A DNA stretch of 55,733 nt, from contig JAKQCW010000143.1 in the NCBI GenBank assembly GCA_029558955.1, forward strand, positions 1-55,733. Reading direction: 5' to 3'. The notes beneath the pieces were generated by a model. It was not told the DNA's origin. It was given only the letters and a program-made list of their open reading frames with translations, and made no database searches. Position 1 is the first letter of the stretch, and every line of letters starts with the position of its first letter. Shown piece by piece: positions 49,177 through 55,733 of the stretch. A program made the position numbers and the translations under genes. The stretch is from Chloroflexota bacterium. Its GTDB lineage: Bacteria > Chloroflexota > Anaerolineae > JAAEKA01.

Positions 49177-51261
49177 TTACTCGGTGGCCTTGGCGTCGAT
49201 CTTGCCGTCGATGATGTCCTGGATCACCTGCTCGATCTGGGCGGTGAGCTCAGCCGGCACCCGATCCTCGAAGTCGTGGTAGGAGGCCAGGCCCACGCCG
49301 CCGTTGGCCAGCGTGCCCAGGTAGTTGTCGCCCAGGGTCAGGCTGCCATCCACCAGGGCCGAGATGGTGTCGAACACCGCCGCGTCCATGTTCTTCAGCA
49401 CGGAGCTGAGGAAGACATCGCCGAACTCCGGCGCCGAGACATACTGATCGCTGTCCACGCCGATCATCATCAGGCCCCGCTCCTGCGCGGCGGCCGCGCT
49501 GCCCAGGCCCACCGGGCCGGCCACGGGGAAGATCACGTCGCAGCCCTCGTCGAAGAAGACCTCGGCCAGGCGGCGGCCATCGTCGGTGGACTCGAAGTTG
49601 CCGGCGAAGACGCCGTCCTGCGCGGCATTGTCCCAGCCCAACAGCTCGACTGCGGCGCTGTTCTGCGTGTTGTAGTAGTTCACGCCGTTCTGGTAGCCGA
49701 TCATGAACTCAACCACGGGCGGGATGTTGATGCCGCCATAGGTGCAGACCACGCCCGTCTCGCTCATGCCTGCGGCCAGATAGCCGGCCAGGAAGGAGGG
49801 CTGGGCCACGTCGAAGAGCAGGCCCTTGACGTTGGCCGCGCTGCTGGGCGAGTCGATGATGGCGAACTTGGCCTCAGGGTTGGCCTCGGCCGCGGCCTTG
49901 GTGGCATCAGCCAGCAGGAAGCCAACGGTGATGATCAGGTCCTTGTTCTGGGCGATGAGCTCGTTCAGGTTCTTCTCGTAGTCGGTCTGCTGCTGGCTCT
50001 CCAGGAAGACCGCCTTGACCGGCAGCTCCTCCATGGCGCGCTGGGCGCCGGCCCAGGCGGTCTGGTTGAAGGACTTGTCGTCGATGCCGCCCACGTCGGT
50101 CACCTGGCCGACGGTGAAGATCTGCTCCGGCGCGGGCATGGCCACGCCGCCCACCTCGCCGGTGCGGCTGTTGATGGCGCCGGCGATGATCTGTTCGGAA
50201 ACAGCCGCCAGCTCGTCGCGCAGCTCCTGCGGCACCCGGTCGTCCCAGTTGTGGAAGTCGGCCAGGCCCACGCCGCCGTTCTTCAGCGTGCCCAGATAGT
50301 CGTCGCCCAGGGTCAGGCTGCCATCCATGGCGGCCTTGATGGTGTCGAACACGGCCACGTCCATCTTTTTCACCACGGAGGTCAGCCAGACATCGGCGAA
50401 CTCCGGCGCGGAGACGAAGGAGTCGGTGTCCACGCCGATCACGGCCAGACCGCGCTCCTGGGCGGCAGCCGCGCTGCCCAGGCCCACCGGGCCGGCCACC
50501 GGCATGATGATGTCGCAGCCCTCATCGAAGAAGACCTCGGCCAGGCGGCGGCCATCGTCGGTGGACTCGAAGTTGCCGGCGAAGACGCCATCCTGTGCGG
50601 CGTTGTCCCAGCCCAGCACCTCAACGTTGGCGTCCTTCTCCTGGTTGTAGTAGTTGGCGCCGTGGGTGAAGCCGACCATGAAATCGGTGACCGGCGGGAT
50701 GTTGAGGCCGCCGAAGGTGCAGACGACGCCCGTCTCGGTCATGCCTGCGGCCAGGTAGCCGGCCAGGAAGCCAGGCTGGCTGGTGTCGAAGAGCAGGCCC
50801 TTGACGTTGGGGGCGCTGGTGCCCGAGTCGATGATCGCGAACTTGGCATCAGGATTGGCCTCGGCCGCGGCCTTGGTGGCATCAGCCAGCAGGAAGCCGA
50901 CGGTGACGATCAGGTCCTTGCCCTGCGAGATGAACTCGTTCAGGTTCTTCTCGTAGTCGGTCTGCTGCTGGCTCTCCAGAAAGACGCCCTCAACGCCCAG
51001 TTCCTTCACCGCGCGCTCGACGCCGGCCCAGGCGGTCTGGTTGAAGGACTTGTCGTCGATGCCGCCCACGTCGGTCACCTGGCCGACGCTGAACGCGGCT
51101 TCCTCGACCACCGGCGCAGCAGTGGGCTGCTCGACGACGGCAGGAGCCTCAGTCGCCACAGGCGCCGTGGTTGGCGCTGGGGTCGCCTTGCCGCCACAGG
51201 CGGCCACAAGCAGGGAGATGACCACCAGGGCCATCAGGACAACATAGAAACGCTTTTGCAT
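49177..51261 (-). CDS. BMP-family substrate-binding lipoprotein with tandemly duplicated domain
   Basis: The 694-residue lipoprotein (lipobox LLVAAC at Cys22, followed by GGK) carries a Thr/Ala/Pro linker and two complete BMP/PBP1 domains. The first starts near residue 57 and the second near residue 381; both begin with VGQVTDVGGIDDKSFNQTAW. The domains are roughly 80 percent identical by eye and share long identical stretches such as DNAAQDGVFAGNFESTDDGR, and the DNA is also highly similar. The family normally has a single domain of about 350 residues. It is the receptor of the nucleoside-type ABC importer encoded downstream. The start has AGGAGGAG about 8 nt upstream. The ligand is inferred from family membership (nucleosides or purine analogues). 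Confidence 0.9.
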   Translation of the reverse strand: MQKRFYVVLMALVVISLLVAACGGKATPAPTTAPVATEAPAVVEQPTAAPVVEEAAFSVGQVTDVGGIDDKSFNQTAWAGVERAVKELGVEGVFLESQQQTDYEKNLNEFISQGKDLIVTVGFLLADATKAAAEANPDAKFAIIDSGTSAPNVKGLLFDTSQPGFLAGYLAAGMTETGVVCTFGGLNIPPVTDFMVGFTHGANYYNQEKDANVEVLGWDNAAQDGVFAGNFESTDDGRRLAEVFFDEGCDIIMPVAGPVGLGSAAAAQERGLAVIGVDTDSFVSAPEFADVWLTSVVKKMDVAVFDTIKAAMDGSLTLGDDYLGTLKNGGVGLADFHNWDDRVPQELRDELAAVSEQIIAGAINSRTGEVGGVAMPAPEQIFTVGQVTDVGGIDDKSFNQTAWAGAQRAMEELPVKAVFLESQQQTDYEKNLNELIAQNKDLIITVGFLLADATKAAAEANPEAKFAIIDSPSSAANVKGLLFDVAQPSFLAGYLAAGMSETGVVCTYGGINIPPVVEFMIGYQNGVNYYNTQNSAAVELLGWDNAAQDGVFAGNFESTDDGRRLAEVFFDEGCDVIFPVAGPVGLGSAAAAQERGLMMIGVDSDQYVSAPEFGDVFLSSVLKNMDAAVFDTISALVDGSLTLGDNYLGTLANGGVGLASYHDFEDRVPAELTAQIEQVIQDIIDGKIDAKATE

Positions 51262-51512
51262 GGTAGGGTTCTCCTCCTGAGAACAGTAGAATGGACCAAC
51301 AGGATCGAAACACGAAACACGGAGCGACGGGGGGCGGGCGCATTGCGGCTGCGAGGGGCAAGGAAGGTCGTTTTGCTGGTCGCCAAACTGTGCGGCGTCC
51401 TCCGCTGCTCGTGCTTACACACAAACATCAACTCGCGTCGTTGCGATTACCTCCTTGATCAGGATCATCAGCGCAGGTCAGACTGTGAACCGGGCTTGTT
51501 CAGGCTTGGCGC

Positions 51513-51541
51513 ATTATAACGCACATCGCGCCCGGAGGCAA
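51513..51541 (-). promoter_or_regulatory. Promoter of the BMP/ABC operon
   Basis: On the minus strand, TTGCCT (51536-51541) and a perfect TATAAT (51513-51518) are separated by 17 nt. The 5' UTR is about 240 nt (51262-51506). It contains an AAGGAGG at about 51450 with no suitably spaced start codon, and I recognise no known riboswitch. Nothing else is seen in the 362-bp gap. Confidence 0.7.
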
Positions 51542-51623
51542 CAAAACGATAGGTTCTGTTCAACTCAGGACTTTTGGGAGGTTGTCGCCGTGCATAAAGC
51601 GACTGCTGTACGCCCTTCCTGCG

Positions 51624-52085
51624 CTATGGCGCCGACGGCAGGTCCCGCAAAAAGCGATCGATGACCTGATGAATATGCGACAGGGGCGGCTGATAGGGGG
51701 TGAACTGGCTGCGCCGCGCCCGCTCGATGGCCGCGGGCAGGTCGGCCAGGTCGCGGCACCAGACCAGATGGCCCGCCTCCTCGAAGGCCTGCAGGATCTG
51801 ATCCTGATGGCGGTCGAAGCGGTCTGGGTTGGAGACGCCCACCAGCCGCAGGCCGCGGCCCAGCACCTCGGTCACCGTGCCCAGGCCGCCGTGGGTGACG
51901 ACCAGATCGGCCTGGGCGTAGTAGGAATCCAGGCTGGGCGCAAAGCGCAGCCATTGGGCGTGCTGCGGCTCTACCTGGCCGTGGCCGATCTGGATGATGA
52001 CGGTCTCGTCGGTGGTTGCGGCCAAGTGGTCGGCGGCGGCGACCAGGGCGTCGAAGTCGGTGGTGCCTACGGTGATGAAGATCAT
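51624..52085 (-). CDS. Alg13/PssE-like glycosyltransferase subunit
   Basis: The 153-residue protein matches the C-terminal half of GT28-type enzymes (Alg13, EpsF, PssE). Features are MIFITVGTTDFDALV at the N terminus and the UDP-sugar-binding VVTHGGLGTVTEVLGRGLRLVGV, followed by LVWCRDLADLPAAI. It lacks the acceptor- and membrane-binding half, which is supplied by the separate Alg14/PssD-like protein at 52221-52712. Together they would add the second sugar to a lipid-linked oligosaccharide on the cytoplasmic membrane. The two genes are separated by a large hairpin element, so expression may not be equal. Confidence 0.88.
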   Translation of the reverse strand: MIFITVGTTDFDALVAAADHLAATTDETVIIQIGHGQVEPQHAQWLRFAPSLDSYYAQADLVVTHGGLGTVTEVLGRGLRLVGVSNPDRFDRHQDQILQAFEEAGHLVWCRDLADLPAAIERARRSQFTPYQPPLSHIHQVIDRFLRDLPSAP

Positions 52086-52137
52086 GGCAGTAGGTAATGG
52101 GGGAATGGGGGAATGGGGAATGGAGGCAACTGCTCAG

Positions 52138-52204
52138 CCGGCGGGTGCGAACACGTTGATTTCGATACGGCGGCCTACTCAATCAACGTGTTCGCACCCG
52201 CCGG
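52138..52204. repeat. Large hairpin element, copy 2 (24-bp perfect arms)
   Basis: The arms at 52138-52161 and 52181-52204 are perfectly complementary over 24 bp, with a 19-nt loop TCGATACGGCGGCCTACTC. The copy at 9175-9236 shares the arms and carries the reverse complement of the loop. It lies between the Alg14-like and Alg13-like genes. A GGGGAATGG octamer tract (about 52090-52125) precedes it. Confidence 0.85.
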
Positions 52205-52220
52205 CATTGGTGTCGGGGGG

Positions 52221-52712
52221 TTAGAGGAGCCGGCCGGCGTAGATGGCTTTGCGGTGTTTGGCCTGCAACTGCGGCCATTGGACGATGAACAGGTCGGCGA
52301 AGGGGTAGACCAGGCGGCCGCTGGTGCTCATGCGCTGGACGCGCGAGGCGCTTTCGACGTAGATGATGGCCGCGCCAAACAGCTTGCCCAGCAGCGCAGC
52401 CGGCACGGCCAGCGCCGGGCCGTTGGCCAACACGGCCTGGGGGTGGATGCGCCAGAGCAGCGGCGCCAACTGCCCCAGGCTGCGCAGGGTGTTCCAGGCA
52501 GCCACGGGCAGCGAATCGGTGCGCCCTTGGACCTTGCTGCGCGGCCGGCCGGCGCGATAGACCGGCCCAGGCAGGCGGATCTTGCCCTCGGACAGCCGGT
52601 CCTCGGCCGCGATCAGGTAGTGATACTCGTGGTGCGGCCCCAGTTGGTCCAGCAATTGCAGCATCTGCCGGGTATGGCCCCCCTCGCCCAGCACGACCAA
52701 GACACGCGTCAT
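52221..52712 (-). CDS. Alg14/PssD-like glycosyltransferase subunit
   Basis: This 163-residue protein matches the N-terminal half of GT28-type enzymes (Alg14, PssD). It has VLVVLGEGGHTRQMLQLLDQL, the central helix-rich segment PQAVLANGPALAVPAALLGK, and VESASRVQRMSTSGRLVYPFADLFIVQWP. Alg14-like subunits recruit the catalytic Alg13-like subunit to the membrane and bind the lipid-linked acceptor. Its start overlaps the GT4 stop by 4 nt (ATGA), so the genes are translationally coupled. Confidence 0.9.
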   Translation of the reverse strand: MTRVLVVLGEGGHTRQMLQLLDQLGPHHEYHYLIAAEDRLSEGKIRLPGPVYRAGRPRSKVQGRTDSLPVAAWNTLRSLGQLAPLLWRIHPQAVLANGPALAVPAALLGKLFGAAIIYVESASRVQRMSTSGRLVYPFADLFIVQWPQLQAKHRKAIYAGRLL

Positions 52713-53983
52713 GGGCTTTCGTCGCTTTCCTGGCTGCGCCGACGCGCCGGCCCGCGGCCGCGAGCCGGCGGGGGCGGGCTGGCCTCCGGCTGGCGGGCGT
52801 TGGGATCGGACCAGAGGAATTCCGTCTGGCCCAGCACATCGTCGTGGCCCTCGTCGTCATGGTCGGGGTGCTCATCCGGGTCCACCCGACCGGCGGCCGC
52901 GGCGCTCAGGCCGTAGAGCTTGGCATAGGCGGCGCGATGGCGGCGCCAGGTGAAGCGCTCGGCCGAAATTCGGGCGTTGGTGGCCAGGCTTTCGGCCAGA
53001 AAGGCCCGGCTCAGCACCCGCTCGGTGGCCTGGGCCAGCGCGTCAGCGTCGCCCACCGGCGCCAACATGCCATCCACGCCGTCGTCCAGCAGCTCCGGAA
53101 TGCCTCCCACCGCAGTGGCCACCACCACCGCGCCGCTGGCGGCCGCCTCCAGCAGCACCTGCGGCAGGCTATCCTCGTCGGCGGTGCGCCAGACGACGCT
53201 GGCCTCGCGGATGGCATCCCGGCGCTGGCGTTCGGTCAGGGCCGGGCGGTAGGCGATGGCGTCGGCCACCCCCAGGGCGCGGGCCAGCGCGAAGACCTCG
53301 GCCGCCAGCGAGCCGCTGCCCACCAGCATCAGCCGCGCCTCCGGCACGCGTTGGCGCAGCCGCGCCAAGGCCTGCAGCGCCAACTGCGGCTGGGCGCGCG
53401 GCTCCAGCTCGTCCAGCCAGAGCAACAGCGGCGGCCAACTGGCCCGGGCCAGCAGCGGGTGCTCATCCAGCGAAAGCAGGTTGGGGGTCGTCGCGGCCCG
53501 CAGCCCATAGCGCGCCAAGATCTCCTGGCCATAGGCCGTGGTCACGGCCAGCCCGTCGGCGCGGCGCAGCAGCCAGGTGACGCTGCGCCAGGAGCGCGTC
53601 ACGAAGGAGCGCGCCAGGCCGCCGGAGTAGGTGATGACCACCCGCCGCCGGCCCAGCTTGCCGAAGAGCAGGGTTAACACCACCGGCAGATAGAAGCCCC
53701 AATGGCTGGCCGCGTGGACGTGGAACAGGTCGCTGCGCGGCAACGCCGTCAACAGGCGCCAGCAGACCAACAGCACCTGGGCAATGGGCAGCAGGTGAAT
53801 GCCGATGCCGGGCAGCCGACGCACGCCGGGCGCATCGGTGTTGACCCGCTGCACCCAGACGCCTTCCTCCTGCAACAGCCGGCAGAGCAGCTCCGTCTGG
53901 CTGCTCAGCTCGCCGGCGCGCGGCGGAAAGGGGCCGACCACCGCGATGCGCGCTTGACGGAAGCCAAGGTCGGGCGCGCTCAT
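52709..53983 (-). CDS. Glycosyltransferase family 4 protein
   Basis: The 424-residue GT-B enzyme adds a sugar to a lipid-linked or polymer acceptor using a nucleotide sugar. Features are the N-terminal Gly-rich IAVVGPFPPRAGELSSQTELL, FHVHAASHWGFYLPV, and the donor-binding VLLEAAASGAVVVATAVGGIPELLDDGVDGMLAP with the family Glu. The C-terminal roughly 65 residues are acidic and Pro-rich and look disordered. GGAGG seven bases upstream supports the start at 53983. It overlaps the PaaK-like gene and the PssD-like gene by 4 nt each, so it forms a tightly packed operon. Confidence 0.92.
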   Translation of the reverse strand: MSAPDLGFRQARIAVVGPFPPRAGELSSQTELLCRLLQEEGVWVQRVNTDAPGVRRLPGIGIHLLPIAQVLLVCWRLLTALPRSDLFHVHAASHWGFYLPVVLTLLFGKLGRRRVVITYSGGLARSFVTRSWRSVTWLLRRADGLAVTTAYGQEILARYGLRAATTPNLLSLDEHPLLARASWPPLLLWLDELEPRAQPQLALQALARLRQRVPEARLMLVGSGSLAAEVFALARALGVADAIAYRPALTERQRRDAIREASVVWRTADEDSLPQVLLEAAASGAVVVATAVGGIPELLDDGVDGMLAPVGDADALAQATERVLSRAFLAESLATNARISAERFTWRRHRAAYAKLYGLSAAAAGRVDPDEHPDHDDEGHDDVLGQTEFLWSDPNARQPEASPPPPARGRGPARRRSQESDESP

Positions 53984-55470
53984 GGCGTTTCCTCCGAAGA
54001 AGTCCGGCTGTTCGGAAAAAGCCGAACTTCTTGCCCGCTCTCCTGCCATTCAGCGATGAAGAAGCGCCGCTTGCCGGCCGGGCCGGAAGGAATCTGCGGA
54101 ACCAGCAGCAGCTCGACGACGGCCTCGCCGCGCACCTCGCCCTCGATGCGTTCCCGCAGATAGGCCAGCGCCTGCTCCGCGCCCACGAACGCGCCCAGAC
54201 GCTGCGCCCCGCCCGCCGCGCCCTGCCCATTGGCCGGCAGGTGGCCAAAATCCCGTCCGGGCGCCAGGCTGATGACGATGCGGTCGGGCGCGGTCTGGCG
54301 CACCTGGAAGGCGTCGATGCCGGGGGTCTGGCGGAAGAGGGTCGTGAAAAACCACATCAGCAGGGCGCGGCCGCTGGGCAGCGTCAACTGATCGCTGCTG
54401 CGGCCGGCCACGTGGCCCAGCAAGGGCAGGCCGCGGCCGCAAGGGCATTGTTCGCCGCTCAGGCTGCCCAGGTCGCCGATGGCATAGCGCACGAAGGGCA
54501 TGGCCAGGTTGTTGAGATTGGTCAACACGATCTGGCCCTCCTGCCCAGGCGGCGCAGGCTGGCCGGCCTCGTCCAGCACCTCCACCAACACCGCTTCGGC
54601 GTTGATGTGATAGCCGGTCGAGTGGCCGCACTGAAAGGCCACATCCATGCCGTCGCCGCCGTAGGCGTCGAAGACCTGGCAGCGGAACTGGGCCTCGATC
54701 GCGGCCCGCTGGAAGGGGTGCAGCACCTCGCCAGTGGTCAGCACCGCGGCCAGCGGCAGGTCGATCTGCCGCTGGGCCAGCGCCAGGGCCAGGCGATGGG
54801 CGGTGGCCGGATAGCTGCGCAGCAGGCGGGGGCGGTAGCGGACGATCTGTTCGATCACGTCGTCCAGCCGTTCATCGTGTACGGCAAAGGCGGGGATGTG
54901 CAGCATCTGCGTCAGCCGCTGCTCCAGCGATTGGCGGGCGCCCCCTTGCAGCGAGCCGTGGGCATGTTCGCCCATCAGATTGACGTAGCGCACCCCCTGG
55001 CGCAGCCCGGCCCAGGCCCAGCAGCGAAACATCACCGCCCAGCGCAGCCCCTTTTCGGCGCGCGTCATGGTGAAGCGGAAGGGTTCGCCGGTGGAGCCGC
55101 TGCTGGTGTAGGGGATCAATTCGGCCCGGTCTGCGTCGCGTGCCAGCACCTGATCAGGAAAGGCGGCGCGCAGGGTGGCCTTGTTCACCACCGGCAGGCG
55201 GCGCAGATCCTCCAGGCCGCGAATCTCCTCCGGCCGGACGCCGGCCTCGCGCCAGAGGCGGCCATAGAGCGGGGACTGGGCGAAGCTGTGGGCCGTCAGC
55301 CGGCGCAGCTTCTCCAGTTGCAGCGCCTGGAGCTGCTCCAGCGACCACCATTGGCTGCGTTCCAGCGCGGCCAGCGGCCCACTCACCGGCGTGCGCTGGG
55401 CGCGCTCGACCAGCGGCATGGCGCCGCGGCGCAGCAACAGGCTGTAGAGCTGCTCGGTGGTAGGGGTCAA
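53980..55470 (-). CDS. PaaK/CapK-like AMP-dependent ligase
   Basis: This 496-residue adenylate-forming enzyme resembles phenylacetate-CoA ligase (PaaK) and the polysaccharide-associated CapK subgroup. Features are the P-loop YTSSGSTGEPFRFT, DAYGGDGMDVAFQCGHSTGYHI in the substrate and adenine region, RYAIGDLG, and a CPCGRGLPLL segment. CapK relatives are encoded in capsule and exopolysaccharide loci, where a role in activating an acyl or amino group is proposed. Here the gene opens an operon of glycosyltransferases and has its own promoter at 55542. The substrate is not identified. The last four bases overlap the GT4 start. Confidence 0.9.
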   Translation of the reverse strand: MTPTTEQLYSLLLRRGAMPLVERAQRTPVSGPLAALERSQWWSLEQLQALQLEKLRRLTAHSFAQSPLYGRLWREAGVRPEEIRGLEDLRRLPVVNKATLRAAFPDQVLARDADRAELIPYTSSGSTGEPFRFTMTRAEKGLRWAVMFRCWAWAGLRQGVRYVNLMGEHAHGSLQGGARQSLEQRLTQMLHIPAFAVHDERLDDVIEQIVRYRPRLLRSYPATAHRLALALAQRQIDLPLAAVLTTGEVLHPFQRAAIEAQFRCQVFDAYGGDGMDVAFQCGHSTGYHINAEAVLVEVLDEAGQPAPPGQEGQIVLTNLNNLAMPFVRYAIGDLGSLSGEQCPCGRGLPLLGHVAGRSSDQLTLPSGRALLMWFFTTLFRQTPGIDAFQVRQTAPDRIVISLAPGRDFGHLPANGQGAAGGAQRLGAFVGAEQALAYLRERIEGEVRGEAVVELLLVPQIPSGPAGKRRFFIAEWQESGQEVRLFPNSRTSSEETP

Positions 55471-55541
55471 GGTGGTGTTGGTCCTTGGACGGGGGTTGCT
55501 CGGGCGCTCCCCGGTGCGATTGACGGCGGCGCCTCGCGGCT

Positions 55542-55570
55542 ATTGTACCACGGCCTGGCAGCCGCGCCAA
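55542..55570 (-). promoter_or_regulatory. Promoter of the PaaK-GT4-PssDE operon
   Basis: On the minus strand, TTGGCG (55565-55570) and TACAAT (55542-55547) are separated by 17 nt. The expected start is about 65 nt before the first gene. Confidence 0.6.
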
Positions 55571-55599
55571 AAGGCTTCGGAAGCGCCCAGCAATTCCAA

Positions 55600-55733
55600 A
55601 CATGGCGCGGAGTCGAGGCTTTAGCATGGCGCGGAGTCGAGGCTTCAGCCGGGTCTGGCCGGCGCATGGCGCGGAGTCGAGGCTTCAGCCGGGTCTGGCC
55701 GACGCATGGCGCGGAGTCGAGGCTTTAGCCGGG
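55600..55733 (+). repeat. Second GGAGTCGAGGCTT array, running off the window
   Basis: Four copies of a unit of the form CATGGCGCGGAGTCGAGGCT followed by TTAGCCGGG or TCAGCCGGG are visible. The spacing is less regular than in the array at 39197. The last copy ends at the window edge, so the array probably continues. Confidence 0.85.

Noticed and set aside
51234..51431. A small open frame in the BMP operon leader
   Set aside because: The AAGGAGG upstream is too far from its ATG, the peptide has no recognisable features, and it reads through the real ribosome binding site of the BMP gene.

Overview
The window is a GC-rich bacterial chromosome segment. It most resembles a Chloroflexota (Anaerolineae/Caldilinea-like) genome. 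The evidence is indirect: many secreted lipoproteins with long Thr-Pro-Ala-Thr linkers, a DUF4012/DUF2723/BY-kinase surface-glycan locus, C25 (gingipain-type) peptidases, a lipobox-anchored sortase, a T-box ahead of pheS and abundant intergenic short repeats. No rRNA, tRNA, insertion sequence, phage gene or CRISPR array was seen, so the taxonomic call is an inference.

Layout. 1-5534 (+): a consensus promoter, a phenylalanine-type T-box leader, pheS, pheT and a metallophosphoesterase. 5698-12505: two convergent paralogous secreted glycosidase-like proteins that share a core but carry different C-terminal modules (beta-propeller versus DNRLRE, CBM9 and dockerin-like). 12785-14887 (+): an ABC-2 exporter whose two genes are separated by a roughly 290-bp heptad-repeat array. 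14975-21474 (-): two C25 peptidases flanking a small secreted protein with a Gly-rich/TM/Arg tail. 21682-23457 (+): a compact RiPP-like cassette made of a consensus promoter, a PqqD-like peptide-binding protein, a 43-residue precursor with a lasso-type YxxPxL leader, an attenuator hairpin and an HPr-kinase-like ATPase. 23475-39158 (-): a long surface-polysaccharide and cell-envelope gene train (sortase, Wzz/BY-kinase, flippase-like protein, GT2, two glycosidase-like proteins, CARDB/DUF11-type proteins, DUF2723, DUF4012, a tailed FN3 protein and a radical SAM protein). 39675-51541 (-): a nucleoside-type BMP/ABC uptake operon with a URO-D-family protein, a hybrid PhnD/BMP lipoprotein, a GYD protein and a uridine-kinase-like protein. 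51624-55570 (-): a second glycan operon with a PaaK-like adenylate-forming enzyme, a GT4 and an Alg14/Alg13-type split glycosyltransferase.

The most unusual layers lie between and inside the genes. (i) The three-gene RiPP-like cassette has no lasso protease or cyclase beside it, and its core peptide does not fit the canonical lasso ring. (ii) A palindromic element of about 25 bp occurs between genes and also in frame inside pheT and the DUF2723 gene, read in the same frame in both. (iii) Period-7 (sometimes 8) tandem repeats differ in sequence from locus to locus. One sits inside the T-box, and others abut start or stop codons. (iv) There is a 10-copy, 35-bp array, and a large hairpin element occurs twice with its loop in opposite orientations. 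(v) The main substrate-binding protein of the nucleoside operon is a tandem two-domain duplication.
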